A DNA stretch of 64,000 bases from JAJXZJ01 sp050012855 (GCA_050012855.1 JBEKGJ010000029.1:1-64000), one strand, 5' to 3'. Shown: positions 17,782 to 27,337, counted from the first letter of the stretch. A program made the numbers and translations. Notes: generated by a model from the sequence alone, not told the origin.

Positions 17782-17845
17782 CCAGGGCGTCGCTCTCCGA
17801 CTCGCTCTGCCCTGGGCTTTCACATCTCGCCCCCGTTGGGGCTGC
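17782..17845 (-). repeat. Solitary REP related to the 90-bp RAYT repeats
   Basis: The plus strand reads CCCAGGGCG, a loop containing CCGACTCGCTC, then GCCCTGGG, CTTTCACATC and CCCCCGTTGGGGCTG. The reverse complement has the same two-hairpin layout as the 42.3-kb units: a GGGGC-type hairpin, ATGTGA, and a CCTGGG stem enclosing GAGCGAGTC. There is no transposase nearby. Confidence 0.7.
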
Positions 17846-18152
17846 TGTTGGTGAACAGGTCGCCCGCCGTTGAAACGGTGGGCTGCGCATCGGTTGCCCC
17901 TCGGGGCTCCCGTCGTTTGCTTCCCGGTCTTTCGAGGGACGCCGAAGACGGGGCCGAGGACGCCTGTGTCCGCATCACCACTTCCGGCCGCCGGTCGCAC
18001 GATTCTTTGCTGGCCTGCCCCGCCGCGGTTTGCCAGACTGCGCCGGTGCTGAAACGGCGCGTCACCGGGGATCTTTCCTCACGGCAACGAGGGGATTGTT
18101 GCCGCTTCAGCCTTGGCCGCCGGACGAACTCCCTCAGAAATCCCTCCCACTC
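17846..18152. other. Intergenic region with further short palindromes
   Basis: I see no gene. CCGCCGTTGAAACGGTGGGC forms a hairpin, and TTGCCCCTCGGGGC follows. The rest leads into the POT transporter start, preceded by GCCGGACGAACTCCCTC. A promoter for the transporter should lie here but is not obvious. Confidence 0.45.
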
Positions 18153-19634
18153 ATGGTAACCTCCTCCGAACCCGCCGCTCCCGTCCGCATAGACACAATG
18201 CCGTCCAGTGTGCCGTTCATCGTCGGCAACGAGGCGGCCGAACGGTTCAATTACTACGGCATCGTGGCGATCATGACCCTCTACATGATCAAGGTGCTGG
18301 GCATGTCGAAGGCGGAGGCCACCGAGATTTCCCACCTGTTCAAGTTCACGGCGTACTTCATGCCGTTGCTGGGCGCGTGGATCGCCGACCGCCTGCTCGG
18401 CCGCTACCGGACCATCCTCTGCCTTTCGCTGCTCTATTGTTTTGGCAACATGGTCATGGCGCTGACGGTCGGCACCAAGGCCGGTCTTTACATGGGGCTG
18501 TTCCTGATCGCCGTCGGCACGGGTGGGATCAAGCCGTGCGTGTCGGCATTTGCGGGCGACCAGTTCGGGCCGGGACGCGAGCACCTGCTGCCGAAAATCT
18601 ACGGCATGTTTTACTGGTCCATCAATTTTGGCTCGTTCTTCTCCTTCGGCTTCCTGCCGTCGGTGCGCGAGAACTACGGCTACCGCTGGGCGTTCGCGAT
18701 TCCCGGTGTGGCGATGCTGGTGGCGACGTTGATCTTCTGGCTGGGCACCAAAAAATACGTGATGAAGCCGCCGGTGAAGCGCACGAACCAGGCCGGCGTT
18801 TTGCGGGTGTTCTGGTACGCCGTGACGCACCTCGGCGGGCGCACCGCCGGCAAGGGCTTCTGGGACGCAGCGCGGGCGAAGTTCAACGAGAAGGAAGTGG
18901 ACGGCGCCCGCGCGGTGCTGAGCATCGTGCTCATTTTTCTGCCCATCCCGCTGTTCTGGTCGCTCTTCGACCAGACCAACAGCACCTGGGTGATTCAGGG
19001 CGACGCGATGAAGACCGTCCAGCTTTTCAGTTTCCATCTGGCGCCGCAGTCGTTCATCGCGCCCTTGTTGAAGGGCTTTTTCGTGGACCAGGGCGACGGG
19101 ACGCTGGCGTTCGTCCTCGACACCGAGCGGATGCAGGCGATGAACCCGCTCTACGTGATGATTCTGATCCCGATCTTCACCGCCTGGCTGTATCCGCTCG
19201 CGGAGAAGGTGGGTCTGAAGCCGTCGCCGCTGCGCCGGATGTCGGTGGGCATGCTGCTGGCCGCGGCGTCGTTCGTGTTTTGCGGTTGGATCCAGGCGCG
19301 CATGGATGCCGGCGAGCCGATGAACATCGCCTGGCAAATGGTGTCCTACCTGCTGATCACCGCGGGCGAGGTGATGCTGTCGGTGACCGGCCTGGAGTTC
19401 GCCTTCTCGCAGGCACCCGCCTCGATGAAAAGCACGATCACCAGCTTCTGGCTCATGACCGTGGCCATCGGCAATTTCCTCGTCGCCGCCGTCACGGATT
19501 TGAACGACAAGGTGGTGAAGGCGAAGGGCGCGTCGCAGTTTTATTTCTATGCGGGGCTGACCTTCGTCGTGGCGCTGATCTTCATCTGGCTGGCGACGCG
19601 CTACAAGGAACGCAAATTCGAGCACGCCGCGTGA
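18153..19634 (+). CDS. Proton-dependent oligopeptide transporter (POT/PTR2 family)
   Basis: A membrane protein of 493 residues with about 12-14 hydrophobic segments that imports di- and tripeptides with protons. Family marks are NEAAERFNYYGIVAIM near residue 20 (the ExxERFxYYG motif that couples protons), LLGRYRTI, and GTGGIKPCVSAFAGDQFG. FYWSINFGSF is the usual PTR signature. SMKSTITSFWLMTVAIGNF lies near the C-terminus. The ATG at 18153 begins a normal short cytosolic N-terminus. It is transcribed alone and convergently with the flavodoxin-fold gene at 19648. Confidence 0.93.
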   Translation: MVTSSEPAAPVRIDTMPSSVPFIVGNEAAERFNYYGIVAIMTLYMIKVLGMSKAEATEISHLFKFTAYFMPLLGAWIADRLLGRYRTILCLSLLYCFGNMVMALTVGTKAGLYMGLFLIAVGTGGIKPCVSAFAGDQFGPGREHLLPKIYGMFYWSINFGSFFSFGFLPSVRENYGYRWAFAIPGVAMLVATLIFWLGTKKYVMKPPVKRTNQAGVLRVFWYAVTHLGGRTAGKGFWDAARAKFNEKEVDGARAVLSIVLIFLPIPLFWSLFDQTNSTWVIQGDAMKTVQLFSFHLAPQSFIAPLLKGFFVDQGDGTLAFVLDTERMQAMNPLYVMILIPIFTAWLYPLAEKVGLKPSPLRRMSVGMLLAAASFVFCGWIQARMDAGEPMNIAWQMVSYLLITAGEVMLSVTGLEFAFSQAPASMKSTITSFWLMTVAIGNFLVAAVTDLNDKVVKAKGASQFYFYAGLTFVVALIFIWLATRYKERKFEHAA

Positions 19635-19647
19635 CGCGGCCCGCCGC

Positions 19648-20247
19648 TCAGGCGTTGCGGGGAAAATGGTTTTCCACCGCCGCGCGCACCTCGTCGAGCC
19701 AGGCTGCCCGCTGGGCGGGTGAACTGGTGATGACCGGCGAGAAATTACGGCGGTAAATCGTCGGCACGCCGCACAGGCCAAACACGACCTTTCGCCAGTG
19801 AACTTCCAGCGGATCGCCGTAAACGCTTTCCTCGATTTCCTGGGGCGTGTTGGCGGTATTGAACACGAGCGCGGCGCGCGCCTTCAGCAATCCCACCGGC
19901 TTCGCGCCGCCCTGGCCGTCGGGCACGAAGTTATAGGCGCGCCCGGGCCGCAACACGCGGTCCGTCCAGCCGCACATGATTGCCGGCGGCCGGCTCCAGT
20001 AATTGGGATGCACGATGACGACGCCATCGGCGGCGCCGATTTCCTCAACATGCCTGGCCACGAGCGGCGGCAGGACCGCGTCCCGGGCGGTTTCCGCAGC
20101 CGGCATGATGGGATCGAACCCCTCGGCCACCAGGTCGTGGAACCAGACTGTGTGACCGCCGGATTGCAGCGTGTTCGCCACGGCGGCGGCGATGGCGTGA
20201 TTGAAACTGGCCGGGGCCGGATGGCCGAGGATCAGCGAAATGTTCAT
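19648..20247 (-). CDS. NAD(P)H-quinone oxidoreductase-like flavodoxin-fold protein
   Basis: A protein of 199 residues of the Flavodoxin_2 family (KefF/MdaB/NQO1-like), which uses FMN or FAD to reduce quinones by two electrons. The start NISLILGHPAPASFNHAI is the phosphate-binding loop. VVIVHPNYWSRPPAIMCGW is the family PxxWxxxPA-like motif, and LVFNTANTP supports the flavin site. Its exact substrate is open. No potassium channel gene lies near, so a KefF role is unlikely. Confidence 0.85.
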   Translation of the reverse strand: MNISLILGHPAPASFNHAIAAAVANTLQSGGHTVWFHDLVAEGFDPIMPAAETARDAVLPPLVARHVEEIGAADGVVIVHPNYWSRPPAIMCGWTDRVLRPGRAYNFVPDGQGGAKPVGLLKARAALVFNTANTPQEIEESVYGDPLEVHWRKVVFGLCGVPTIYRRNFSPVITSSPAQRAAWLDEVRAAVENHFPRNA

Positions 20248-20311
20248 AAAGTGGTGAGGACGCCCGCGAACTCAGTGTGCGACTCCGAACTTGGTGGGGC
20301 GAGGCTCGGGC

Positions 20312-20362
20312 GAGTGTCGAGTGTCGAGCTGCGAGCGTCGAATTCGTGCGGGTTCGTGCAAT
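20312..20362. repeat. Interspersed GAATTCGT-type repeat, copy 2
   Basis: Contains TCGAGCTGCGAGCGTCGAAT followed by TCGTGCGGGTTCGTGCAATT. It matches the block at 13793-13843 with few differences, and both are preceded by TTGGTGGGGC. It occupies the spacer between the flavodoxin-fold gene start and the end of the DUF5107 gene. Confidence 0.75.
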
Positions 20363-20453
20363 TCGTGTCTCGGCTCGCGGGGACGCTCGCCCCACCGCCC
20401 CGGGCCAACGCGGACACGGCCTGGCCTGGGACGGGTTTTGGGGTGGTTGCCAT

Positions 20454-23447
20454 CTACGATTGCAAGGCGGCACGGGCCTGGCGGCGGGCGTCCTCGCGGG
20501 TCGGGTCGTTCGATGCGGGCGCGTCCACCGCGAGTTGCCAGGCCGCGCGGGCCTCGTCCTTTCGCCCAAGCGCCGCCAGGGCCTGGCCTCGCCGAAAATA
20601 GATGTGGGCGTCGCAGGTGGTCTCCAGCCGGCCGGTGGCCAGGTTCTCCGGGTAGGTGAGGGCGCGATCGAATTCTGCGAGCGCCTCGGCCGGATGACCG
20701 GCGGCCAGTTGTGCATCGCCGAGCGCCAGATGCGCCTGCTCGAACAGATCATGCGCCTCGTGGGTGCCCTCCCAGATCGTGACCCGCACGCTGTCCAGCA
20801 TCCGCGCCGTCTCGGCGAAATCGCCCAGCCGGTTGTACGAACGGGCGAGCAGGGCGGCGTAATCCGAACGTCCCCGGCCTTCCGCGAACGCGCCCTTCAA
20901 GCGGTCGCGCGCTTCGACGACGAGTTCGCGTTTGGCGGCGTCGGTGTCCGCCTTGTCGGCGAGGGCGAACAGGACGTTGACCAGGTCGCGGGCGACGATG
21001 GAATCCTTGGGATCGGCTTGATTCGCCTTTTCGAGCCATGTGCGGGCGGTTTTTAAGTCGCTGTCGAGCGTCTTGGCGGCCATGCCGAGCGCGCGACAGG
21101 CGATGACCGGTTCGGCGCCGAGTTCAGCCGCCCGCTTCCACATCTCGCGGCCTTCAGCGTAGCGACCGAGATGGAAGAGCAGGTGGCCGAGGTAGAGGGC
21201 GGCATGGCCGTCTTTGGGATCGCGATCCAGTTCCTTCTGGTAGGCGGACAGGGTCGTCAACGACGACGGGAAAAGCGAGATAGCCCTTGTCTGCGCGCGA
21301 CCTCGCTGCTCTCCCAAGCCCAACAAGTTCAGCGACCAATAAGAACCAGCATCGTTGAAAACATCCTGTCGGTTGCCGAATTCCCTCAACAGCCGCAAGG
21401 ACGCCTGCTGGTCCCGCAACCCGGATTCGGAAAAGTCCGCGACCAAGTCCAGCAGGCTTCGAGGGTCTGCCTGAAGCGCCTTCCGCAAGGTTACGTCTTT
21501 CGTCTCAGCACGGGCCAGCCAGAGAATGCACAGGGCAAATGGATCGAGCGGGTCCACCGCCAGGTTCTGACGCGTCAGGTTGACGGCCCTGGCCCGGTCT
21601 CCCATTTCGAGCAAAGCGAAGGCAAGGCGGTTTCGACAGAGCGGGTCGGTCTTCCAGGGGCCGGGCTGCGCGAGAGCGTCGGCGGCCGCACGATAGCCGG
21701 CGGACCTGATCTCCAGTTTCGCCACCAAAGCCCGTCCGGCGACCGCCGTTGCCGGATCGAGGGTTGCCTTCCACGCCTCATCGAGGGCGGTCACGTTATC
21801 TTTCGACCGGTCGGCGGCCACCGCCAAAACATAGTGCGCCAGACCGGTCCCGGGTGTGATCTCTGTCGCAGCCATTGCCTCCTTCATCGCCGCTTCAGGA
21901 GCCGAGTCGAGACGCAAAAACGCCAGCCCGATGCGCGCGAGGGATGACTTGGGATCCGCTTCGAGTGCCTTCCGAAAATGGCTTTCAGCTTCCGACTGCC
22001 GCGCAAAGAGGAAGTCCTGCCAGCCGGCCTGGGCCAGTTCCGTTGCCGTCTGCGGTGCCGGCTTCTTGGTGGGGACTTCCCGCTTTGGCAAATCAAGCGG
22101 CAGAGGAAACAGGGCGAGTCTCTCGCCGCGATGCCTCAGCTCAATGGAGCACTTCCCCTTGGCGAAATCCTCGGGCACACGGAGGTCGACGACGGCGGCG
22201 CTACGTGGGGACAGATCGAAACGGGCGAGCGGGCGGCTGACGCGGTCAACATCCCAGAGCCGCACCTCCACTCCTTTCCACACCGCCGAGCCCATCAAGC
22301 GGAGGGTGAGGTTTGTCCCTTTTCGATCCGCCAGAATCGCCACGTCCTTGTTCGCGAAGGTGAAGCCGCCGAGGCCGTGGATCGGATACCACCATTCCTG
22401 CCACTCGACCGCCTCGCACGGATCGAGCCGGCCCACCTCGCCCTGCGTGAGCAACGGCCCCGTCTGCACTTCGTTGTAAGGACCGTCGCTGTCGGTGAGG
22501 TCTTTCTGGTGCATGGTGCCGTAGCTGCCGTGACCCCACGTCCAGGCCTTCTTGCCCGGCACCTGGTGATGGTTCGCGTAGGAAACGACGCCGCGATCGA
22601 GGTCGTCGTTGTAGGATCCGAAGAAATCCTGATCGCAGTTGTAAGCGAAAATGGACGACGCGTCCTGGTAATTGGTGCCGCGGGTGAGGTCCCGGCCATT
22701 ATCAATGGGCCACTGGAAAAACTTGTCGCCGCTGTGGTCCATGCCCAGCGTCATCGGGTAGATGAAACGGAACCCCGGTGTGTTGGGCACCGCGGTGCAG
22801 TTCCAGAAATAGTAGGGCCGGATGGTTTCGGTGGGATTGTAGATGCGGATGCGCTCTTCGATGAACGAACGTCCCGGCCGCAGGGTGACCACGACCGTCC
22901 ATTTGGTGTGGTAAATGCGCTCGGTCTCGCCGATGGCCACGGATTGGGAGCCGTCCTTTTCGCGCGGCAGAATCAGGACGCTCATCGGCTGCAGGCAACT
23001 GACAGTGTGGCCCTGCGGACCGGTGTTCCACTCGACGCCGCCGCTGATCCACGCCCCGCACTGGCCGATGAGGCCCGGCTTGATGACGTGGTTTACATAA
23101 AACATCGGCTCGCCGGTGGTCTTGTCGAGCACCTCGTGGATGCGCCCGCCCAGCTCCGGCAGGATGGTGATGCGCAGGAACTCATTTTCGAGGAGGACGG
23201 TCTGGTAGGTGCGGTTCGTTTTCTCGCGGCTCAGGAAATCGAGCATCGGGTAGGGGTAAATGTTGACGCCGTCGGTACCGCGGAAATAGGGGTGCTTCAC
23301 CGCGGCCCAGGGATAGGTCGGCAAGGCGATTGTGCCGCGCGAGGCACGAACCGGTTCGGCGTTGGCGGGGAAAGCGGTGACGACTGCCAGCAGAAAGGGC
23401 AGCACGGCCTGGAGGAGGATGCGGGCTGACATGCCGCGAGCTTGCAC
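20454..23447 (-). CDS. DUF5107 domain protein with C-terminal TPR repeats
   Basis: A protein of 997 residues, probably exported; a signal peptide is visible at about residues 7-30 (ILLQAVLPFLLAVVTAFPANA). The DUF5107 part follows to about residue 430, with ENEFLRITILPELGGRIHEV, FYVNHVIKPGLIG and FRFIYPMTLGMDHSG. Aldose-mutarotase-like folds use such GGRI segments to bind sugars. The second half is TPR-like helices, for example AQAGWQDFLFARQSEAESHF and KDGHAALYLGHLLFHLGRYA. Related proteins often accompany carbohydrate-degrading genes. A precise role cannot be given. Confidence 0.82.
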   Translation of the reverse strand: MQARGMSARILLQAVLPFLLAVVTAFPANAEPVRASRGTIALPTYPWAAVKHPYFRGTDGVNIYPYPMLDFLSREKTNRTYQTVLLENEFLRITILPELGGRIHEVLDKTTGEPMFYVNHVIKPGLIGQCGAWISGGVEWNTGPQGHTVSCLQPMSVLILPREKDGSQSVAIGETERIYHTKWTVVVTLRPGRSFIEERIRIYNPTETIRPYYFWNCTAVPNTPGFRFIYPMTLGMDHSGDKFFQWPIDNGRDLTRGTNYQDASSIFAYNCDQDFFGSYNDDLDRGVVSYANHHQVPGKKAWTWGHGSYGTMHQKDLTDSDGPYNEVQTGPLLTQGEVGRLDPCEAVEWQEWWYPIHGLGGFTFANKDVAILADRKGTNLTLRLMGSAVWKGVEVRLWDVDRVSRPLARFDLSPRSAAVVDLRVPEDFAKGKCSIELRHRGERLALFPLPLDLPKREVPTKKPAPQTATELAQAGWQDFLFARQSEAESHFRKALEADPKSSLARIGLAFLRLDSAPEAAMKEAMAATEITPGTGLAHYVLAVAADRSKDNVTALDEAWKATLDPATAVAGRALVAKLEIRSAGYRAAADALAQPGPWKTDPLCRNRLAFALLEMGDRARAVNLTRQNLAVDPLDPFALCILWLARAETKDVTLRKALQADPRSLLDLVADFSESGLRDQQASLRLLREFGNRQDVFNDAGSYWSLNLLGLGEQRGRAQTRAISLFPSSLTTLSAYQKELDRDPKDGHAALYLGHLLFHLGRYAEGREMWKRAAELGAEPVIACRALGMAAKTLDSDLKTARTWLEKANQADPKDSIVARDLVNVLFALADKADTDAAKRELVVEARDRLKGAFAEGRGRSDYAALLARSYNRLGDFAETARMLDSVRVTIWEGTHEAHDLFEQAHLALGDAQLAAGHPAEALAEFDRALTYPENLATGRLETTCDAHIYFRRGQALAALGRKDEARAAWQLAVDAPASNDPTREDARRQARAALQS

Positions 23448-23534
23448 ATCCAGGTTCGGAGAATCAATGCGAACCCGCGGCCGGGTTTGGCGCGGGTGAA
23501 GGCCGGTTGTGGGGCAGCCTTTCCCGTAGCGGCG

Positions 23535-23596
23535 CGTCGGCAGACCGCCGCACTTTGCCAGTTCAGATGGCGGCGCTCTACCGAGTCGCCGCTACG
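23535..23596. repeat. Palindromic repeat upstream of eboD
   Basis: CGTAGCGGCG at the left and CGCCGCTACGG at the right form the outer stem, with GGCAGACCGCCGC and GATGGCGGCGCTCTACCGA inside. It has the general form of a REP, and it lies in the 197-bp spacer just before the eboD start at 23645. Confidence 0.55.
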
Positions 23597-23644
23597 GCGA
23601 TTTCGCGCTCGAAATGGCGGGGCGGGCGCGGCAGGCTGCCGCGG

Positions 23645-24823
23645 ATGCGGCTGATCGAACGGACCATCACCGTGGCTTACCGCCACCGCGTCTTCTTCAC
23701 CGAAGACGTGTTCGGCGCACACAACCCGATTTTACGGGATGTGCTGGCGGAAGCGGACGCCCCGGCGCGGCCGGTGCTGGTCACCTTGGATGCCGGGTTG
23801 GCGGCGGCCCAGCCGGATTTGGCATTAAACATCGAGGCGCATTTCGCGACCTTTCCCGCGATCGCCCGGCTGGCGTGCCCGCCGGTGACGATCCGGGGCG
23901 GTGAAGCCGCGAAGAGTTCGCTGCGGCATGTTGCGACCGTGCAGACCCTCATCGAACGCCACGGTCTGTGCCGCCATTCCCATGTCATTGCGGTCGGCGG
24001 CGGCGCCCATCTCGATGTCGTCGGCCTGGCGGCGGCGACGGCGCACCGCGGCATTCGCCATGTCCGCATCCCGACCACGACGCTGTCCCAGGCTGATTCG
24101 GGCGTCGGCGTGAAGAACGGAATCAACGCGTTTGGCAAAAAGAACTTCATCGGCACCTTCGCCCCGCCGGCTGCCGTCATCAACGACTTTGCCTTCCTGG
24201 CCAGCCTGCCACCGCGCGAGCAGCGGGCCGGTTTCGCGGAAGCGGTGAAGGTCGCCCTGATTCGCGATCCTGGTTTTTTTGCCGAGGTCGAACGCGATGC
24301 GCCTGCGCTGGCGCGATTCGAGCCGGAGGCGGTCCGGCGTTTGGTCATCCGGTGCGCCGAGTTGCACGTGGACCACATTGCCACCAGCGGCGATCCGTTC
24401 GAGTTCGGCGCCGTGCGCCCGCTGGACTTCGGCCACTGGGCTGCGCACAAACTGGAGGAAATGTCCGGTTACGCGTTGCGCCACGGCGAGGCGGTGGCCA
24501 TCGGCCTGGCGCTGGACACGATTTATTCGCGGCGGCGGGGATTGCTCGACGCGGCGAGCTGCGAACGGGTGCTCGAATTACTGGCGCGGTTGGGCTTCGC
24601 GCTCTTCACCGGGGAATTGTCGCAGCATGATTCGCATGGCCGGCTGCGGGTGCTGGGGGGACTTGACGAGTTCCGTGAACACCTTGGCGGTGAACTTAGC
24701 GTGACGCTGCTCACCGGCATTGGGCGGCGGATCGAGGTGCGTGAGATGGACGCCGCCCTGGTCGCGGAGGCGATTGCGGAACTGGCATGGCGCACGCGGC
24801 CGGCGTGCGGCGCCCCGGATTGA
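23645..24823 (+). CDS. eboD: 3-dehydroquinate synthase-like protein EboD
   Basis: A protein of 392 residues of the sugar-phosphate cyclase (AroB-like) superfamily. NAD-binding and active-site features are seen: VIAVGGGAHLDVVGLAAATA, IPTTTLSQADSGVGVKNGIN, GFAEAVKVALI with the first metal Glu, and DFGHWAAHKLEEMS and LRHGEAVAIG with the two metal His. It is diverged from AroB, having KNG in place of KTG and a long N-terminus. The next gene is an EboF-like phosphodiesterase only 6 bp downstream, which identifies it with eboD of the ebo operon. In that system it would modify a scytonemin- or terpenoid-like metabolite; the substrate is unknown. Confidence 0.75.
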   Translation: MRLIERTITVAYRHRVFFTEDVFGAHNPILRDVLAEADAPARPVLVTLDAGLAAAQPDLALNIEAHFATFPAIARLACPPVTIRGGEAAKSSLRHVATVQTLIERHGLCRHSHVIAVGGGAHLDVVGLAAATAHRGIRHVRIPTTTLSQADSGVGVKNGINAFGKKNFIGTFAPPAAVINDFAFLASLPPREQRAGFAEAVKVALIRDPGFFAEVERDAPALARFEPEAVRRLVIRCAELHVDHIATSGDPFEFGAVRPLDFGHWAAHKLEEMSGYALRHGEAVAIGLALDTIYSRRRGLLDAASCERVLELLARLGFALFTGELSQHDSHGRLRVLGGLDEFREHLGGELSVTLLTGIGRRIEVREMDAALVAEAIAELAWRTRPACGAPD

Positions 24824-24829
24824 ACGCTC

Positions 24830-26269
24830 GTGAAACGCACTGTCGTGCTCAACGCGGTTGGTCTGACCGAGGGACTGCTCGGGGAGGCGACGCCGCAGTT
24901 ACGCCGCTTTCGCGAGGCGGGCGTGGGCGCGCGCATCGCGCCGGCGTTCCCGGCGGTGACCTGCACCGCGCAGGCGAATTACCTGACGGGCACGACACCG
25001 GCGAAGCACGGCATTGTCGGGAACGGCTGGTACGATCACGACCTGGCCGAGATCCACTTCTGGAAGCAGTCGAACCGTCTCGTCGCCGCGCCGAAGCTTT
25101 GGGAAGAACTGCGGGCCCGCGATCCGGGGTTTACGTGTGCGGTGTTGTTCTGGTGGTTCAACCTGTATTCGACGGCGGACTGGTCCATCACGCCGCGGCC
25201 GCTGTATCCCGCCGACGGGCGAAAGGTGTTCGACATCCACACCTGGCCCCATGGGATTCGTCCGGAGATCAAACGCGATCTGGGCGAGTTTCCCTTCGCG
25301 GGATTTTGGGGGCCGGCCGCGGGCGTGAAATCACCGGCGGGCCAACCGGACGCGGCCACGCGCTGGATTGCCGAAGCGGCGAAGTGGATCGAGCGAAAAC
25401 ACCAGCCGACGCTCAATCTCGTTTACCTGCCGCACCTGGACTACAACCTCCAGCGATACGGTCCACTGGTGCAGGGCAGCGGAACCCGCGCGCTGAATCC
25501 AGCGATCCTGCCGGACCTGCGCGCCGTGGATTCGCTTGTCGGCGACCTGATCGGTTTCTTCCGGTCGCGCGGGGTGCAGGTGGTCATCCTTTCGGAATAC
25601 GGTCTGACGAACGTGGACACGCCCGTGCATATCAACCGGGTCCTCCGCGAACACGGCTGGCTTGCTGTCAAAGACGAGCTGGGCCGCGAGACACTCGACG
25701 CCGGCGCGAGCCGGGCATTTGCGGTCGCCGACCACCAGGTGGCGCATGTCTATCTGAATGACCGTTCGATCGAGTCGGCGGTCCGGGCAGCTTTGGAACG
25801 GCAGCCCGGCGTGGCGGCGGTTCTCGGCGAGACGGAAAAGGGCAGGGCGGGCGTGAACCATTCGCGGGCCGGGGATTTGATTGCCGTGGCGCGGGAAAAT
25901 GCCTGGTTCACCTATTATCACTGGCTTGACGACCGGGTGGCGCCGGATTTTGCGCGGACGGTGGACATCCACCGCAAACCCGGTTACGACCCGGTGGAGT
26001 TGTTCACCGATCCAGCGTTGTCGCCGCTGGCCCTGCGGGCAAAGGTCGCGTGGCGCCTGCTCCGGAAGCGACTCGGGTTCCGGATGCTGATGGACATCGT
26101 TCCGCTCGACGCGTCCCTGGTGAAAGGCTCGCACGGAGCGCGGCCGGCGAATCCCGCCGACTGGCCGGTGCTCTGGACCGAGCCAGGCGGCGTGGCGTTG
26201 CCGGGGTGTGTTCAGTCAACCGACGTTCGCGGCGCGCTGCGGCAGGTCGTGCTGGGATTGCCCGCCTGA
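24830..26269 (+). CDS. eboF: Alkaline phosphatase-superfamily phosphodiesterase, EboF-like
   Basis: A protein of 479 residues of the type I phosphodiesterase/nucleotide pyrophosphatase family. The nucleophile Thr lies in FPAVTCTAQANYLTGTTPAK, followed by HGIVGNGWYDHDL. Metal ligands are provided by LVYLPHLDYNLQRYG and VVILSEYGLTNVDTPVHINR, then by VADHQVAHVYL. The start is the GTG at 24830, 6 bp after the eboD stop, so co-translation is likely. In ebo operons a gene of this family is eboF. The identification depends on both the family and the eboD neighbour. Confidence 0.72.
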   Translation: MKRTVVLNAVGLTEGLLGEATPQLRRFREAGVGARIAPAFPAVTCTAQANYLTGTTPAKHGIVGNGWYDHDLAEIHFWKQSNRLVAAPKLWEELRARDPGFTCAVLFWWFNLYSTADWSITPRPLYPADGRKVFDIHTWPHGIRPEIKRDLGEFPFAGFWGPAAGVKSPAGQPDAATRWIAEAAKWIERKHQPTLNLVYLPHLDYNLQRYGPLVQGSGTRALNPAILPDLRAVDSLVGDLIGFFRSRGVQVVILSEYGLTNVDTPVHINRVLREHGWLAVKDELGRETLDAGASRAFAVADHQVAHVYLNDRSIESAVRAALERQPGVAAVLGETEKGRAGVNHSRAGDLIAVARENAWFTYYHWLDDRVAPDFARTVDIHRKPGYDPVELFTDPALSPLALRAKVAWRLLRKRLGFRMLMDIVPLDASLVKGSHGARPANPADWPVLWTEPGGVALPGCVQSTDVRGALRQVVLGLPA

Positions 26270-26314
26270 CGGTGCGCCTGTCGCCTGCGCTGGTTTCGCG
26301 ACACTTGGGCGCCG

Positions 26315-27142
26315 CTACTTCTTCGCCGGGGGACCGTAGCCGGATTTCGGCCGGCCGTGTTCATCGAGCTTGTCGCAGGCCCACAGCATCCCGCGGGTCA
26401 GGAGGTCGAGGAAGACCGGGTCTTCCATGGTCCGGTTGTTGTGGGCGAGGGTCGAACCAAAGACGCGTCCCTTGCCATAGGTGTGCTGCCAGATGATGGC
26501 ATTGTCCTTGGTGGTAGGCACCCAGTTGCCCGCCGCGTCCTTTTGTTTGTCCGCGGCCGTGGCCAGCACCAGGGTGTCGGGCCACACATGGTCCACCGCA
26601 TAGAGTTCCTCATCGCCGGTTTTCCAGACGGCGGGGAAGGCTTGCATGACCGAGTTCTCCGGCTTCAGGTTTTTGACATCGAGCGGATGTTGCGGGCCGT
26701 GGTGGGTGGAGGTGACGCCGAGGAACTCCCGGAACACGTTCGTCTCGAGCGCGCGGAAGGTGTGCATGGTGCAATGCAGCACGACGGCGGCGGTGCCGGC
26801 GCGATGTGGCGCCAGTACGTTGCCGACGTAAGCCAGGTCCTTGTCGTCGGCGAAACACTCGTTATGGACGACGATGTTGTAACCCTTCGCCCAGTCGGGG
26901 TTCTGGTAAACGCTCTGTTCGATGCCCTCGTGCTTGGTCCCCGTGCCGCCCTCTTGGACGACCGTCCAGACAAAGTTGGCCCGGGCGCTGACGCCCTCGG
27001 GGATGATGAGCTTCTGCTGGTCGTAATCGTGGCAGCAGCCACCGGTGATGTAGAGGACGCGCAGCGGGGCCGGGGCGTCGGCGGCCGAGGCAACCAAGGT
27101 CAAAGCGCCGCAGGCCAGGGCGAGTTGCAGGAATCGGTTCAT
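26315..27142 (-). CDS. Secreted ThuA-like domain protein
   Basis: A protein of 275 residues with a signal peptide (LQLALACGALTLVASAADA). It belongs to the ThuA (trehalose utilisation-like) family, a glutamine-amidotransferase-like fold common in Verrucomicrobiota and Planctomycetota. Marks are VLYITGGCCHDYDQQK, GYNIVVHNECF, VLHCTMHTFR (with His at the usual position) and IIWQHTYGKGRVFGSTLAHN. The ATG at 27142 is chosen just before the signal peptide; an in-frame ATG exists at 27175. ThuA-like proteins in this phylum act on sugars or glycosides, but the reaction is unknown. Confidence 0.87.
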   Translation of the reverse strand: MNRFLQLALACGALTLVASAADAPAPLRVLYITGGCCHDYDQQKLIIPEGVSARANFVWTVVQEGGTGTKHEGIEQSVYQNPDWAKGYNIVVHNECFADDKDLAYVGNVLAPHRAGTAAVVLHCTMHTFRALETNVFREFLGVTSTHHGPQHPLDVKNLKPENSVMQAFPAVWKTGDEELYAVDHVWPDTLVLATAADKQKDAAGNWVPTTKDNAIIWQHTYGKGRVFGSTLAHNNRTMEDPVFLDLLTRGMLWACDKLDEHGRPKSGYGPPAKK

Positions 27143-27287
27143 GGCGGGAAGTTGTTTCAGGATTAAATGGTCCATTCGATTTTTCCGTAGATAACCACCA
27201 ACTTCCGCCGCTGTCCATGCGTTCAGCGCTTGGGTAATGTCCTAATTTCACTTGTCGGTACGGCGTGATCGCTGGTTATTTCGCTGG

Positions 27288-27337
27288 GAGTTCCGCCTTG
27301 AGGCGGCGCCAACCGGCTGAAGCCGGGACTCAAACTC
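27288..27337. repeat. Interspersed palindromic repeat (two hairpins)
   Basis: TTCCGCCTTGAGGCGGCG and CCGGCTGAAGCCGG form two adjacent hairpins, followed by GACTCAAACTCCG. Short units like this are common between genes in this phylum. It sits in the divergent spacer between the ThuA gene and the TPR gene. Confidence 0.65.
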
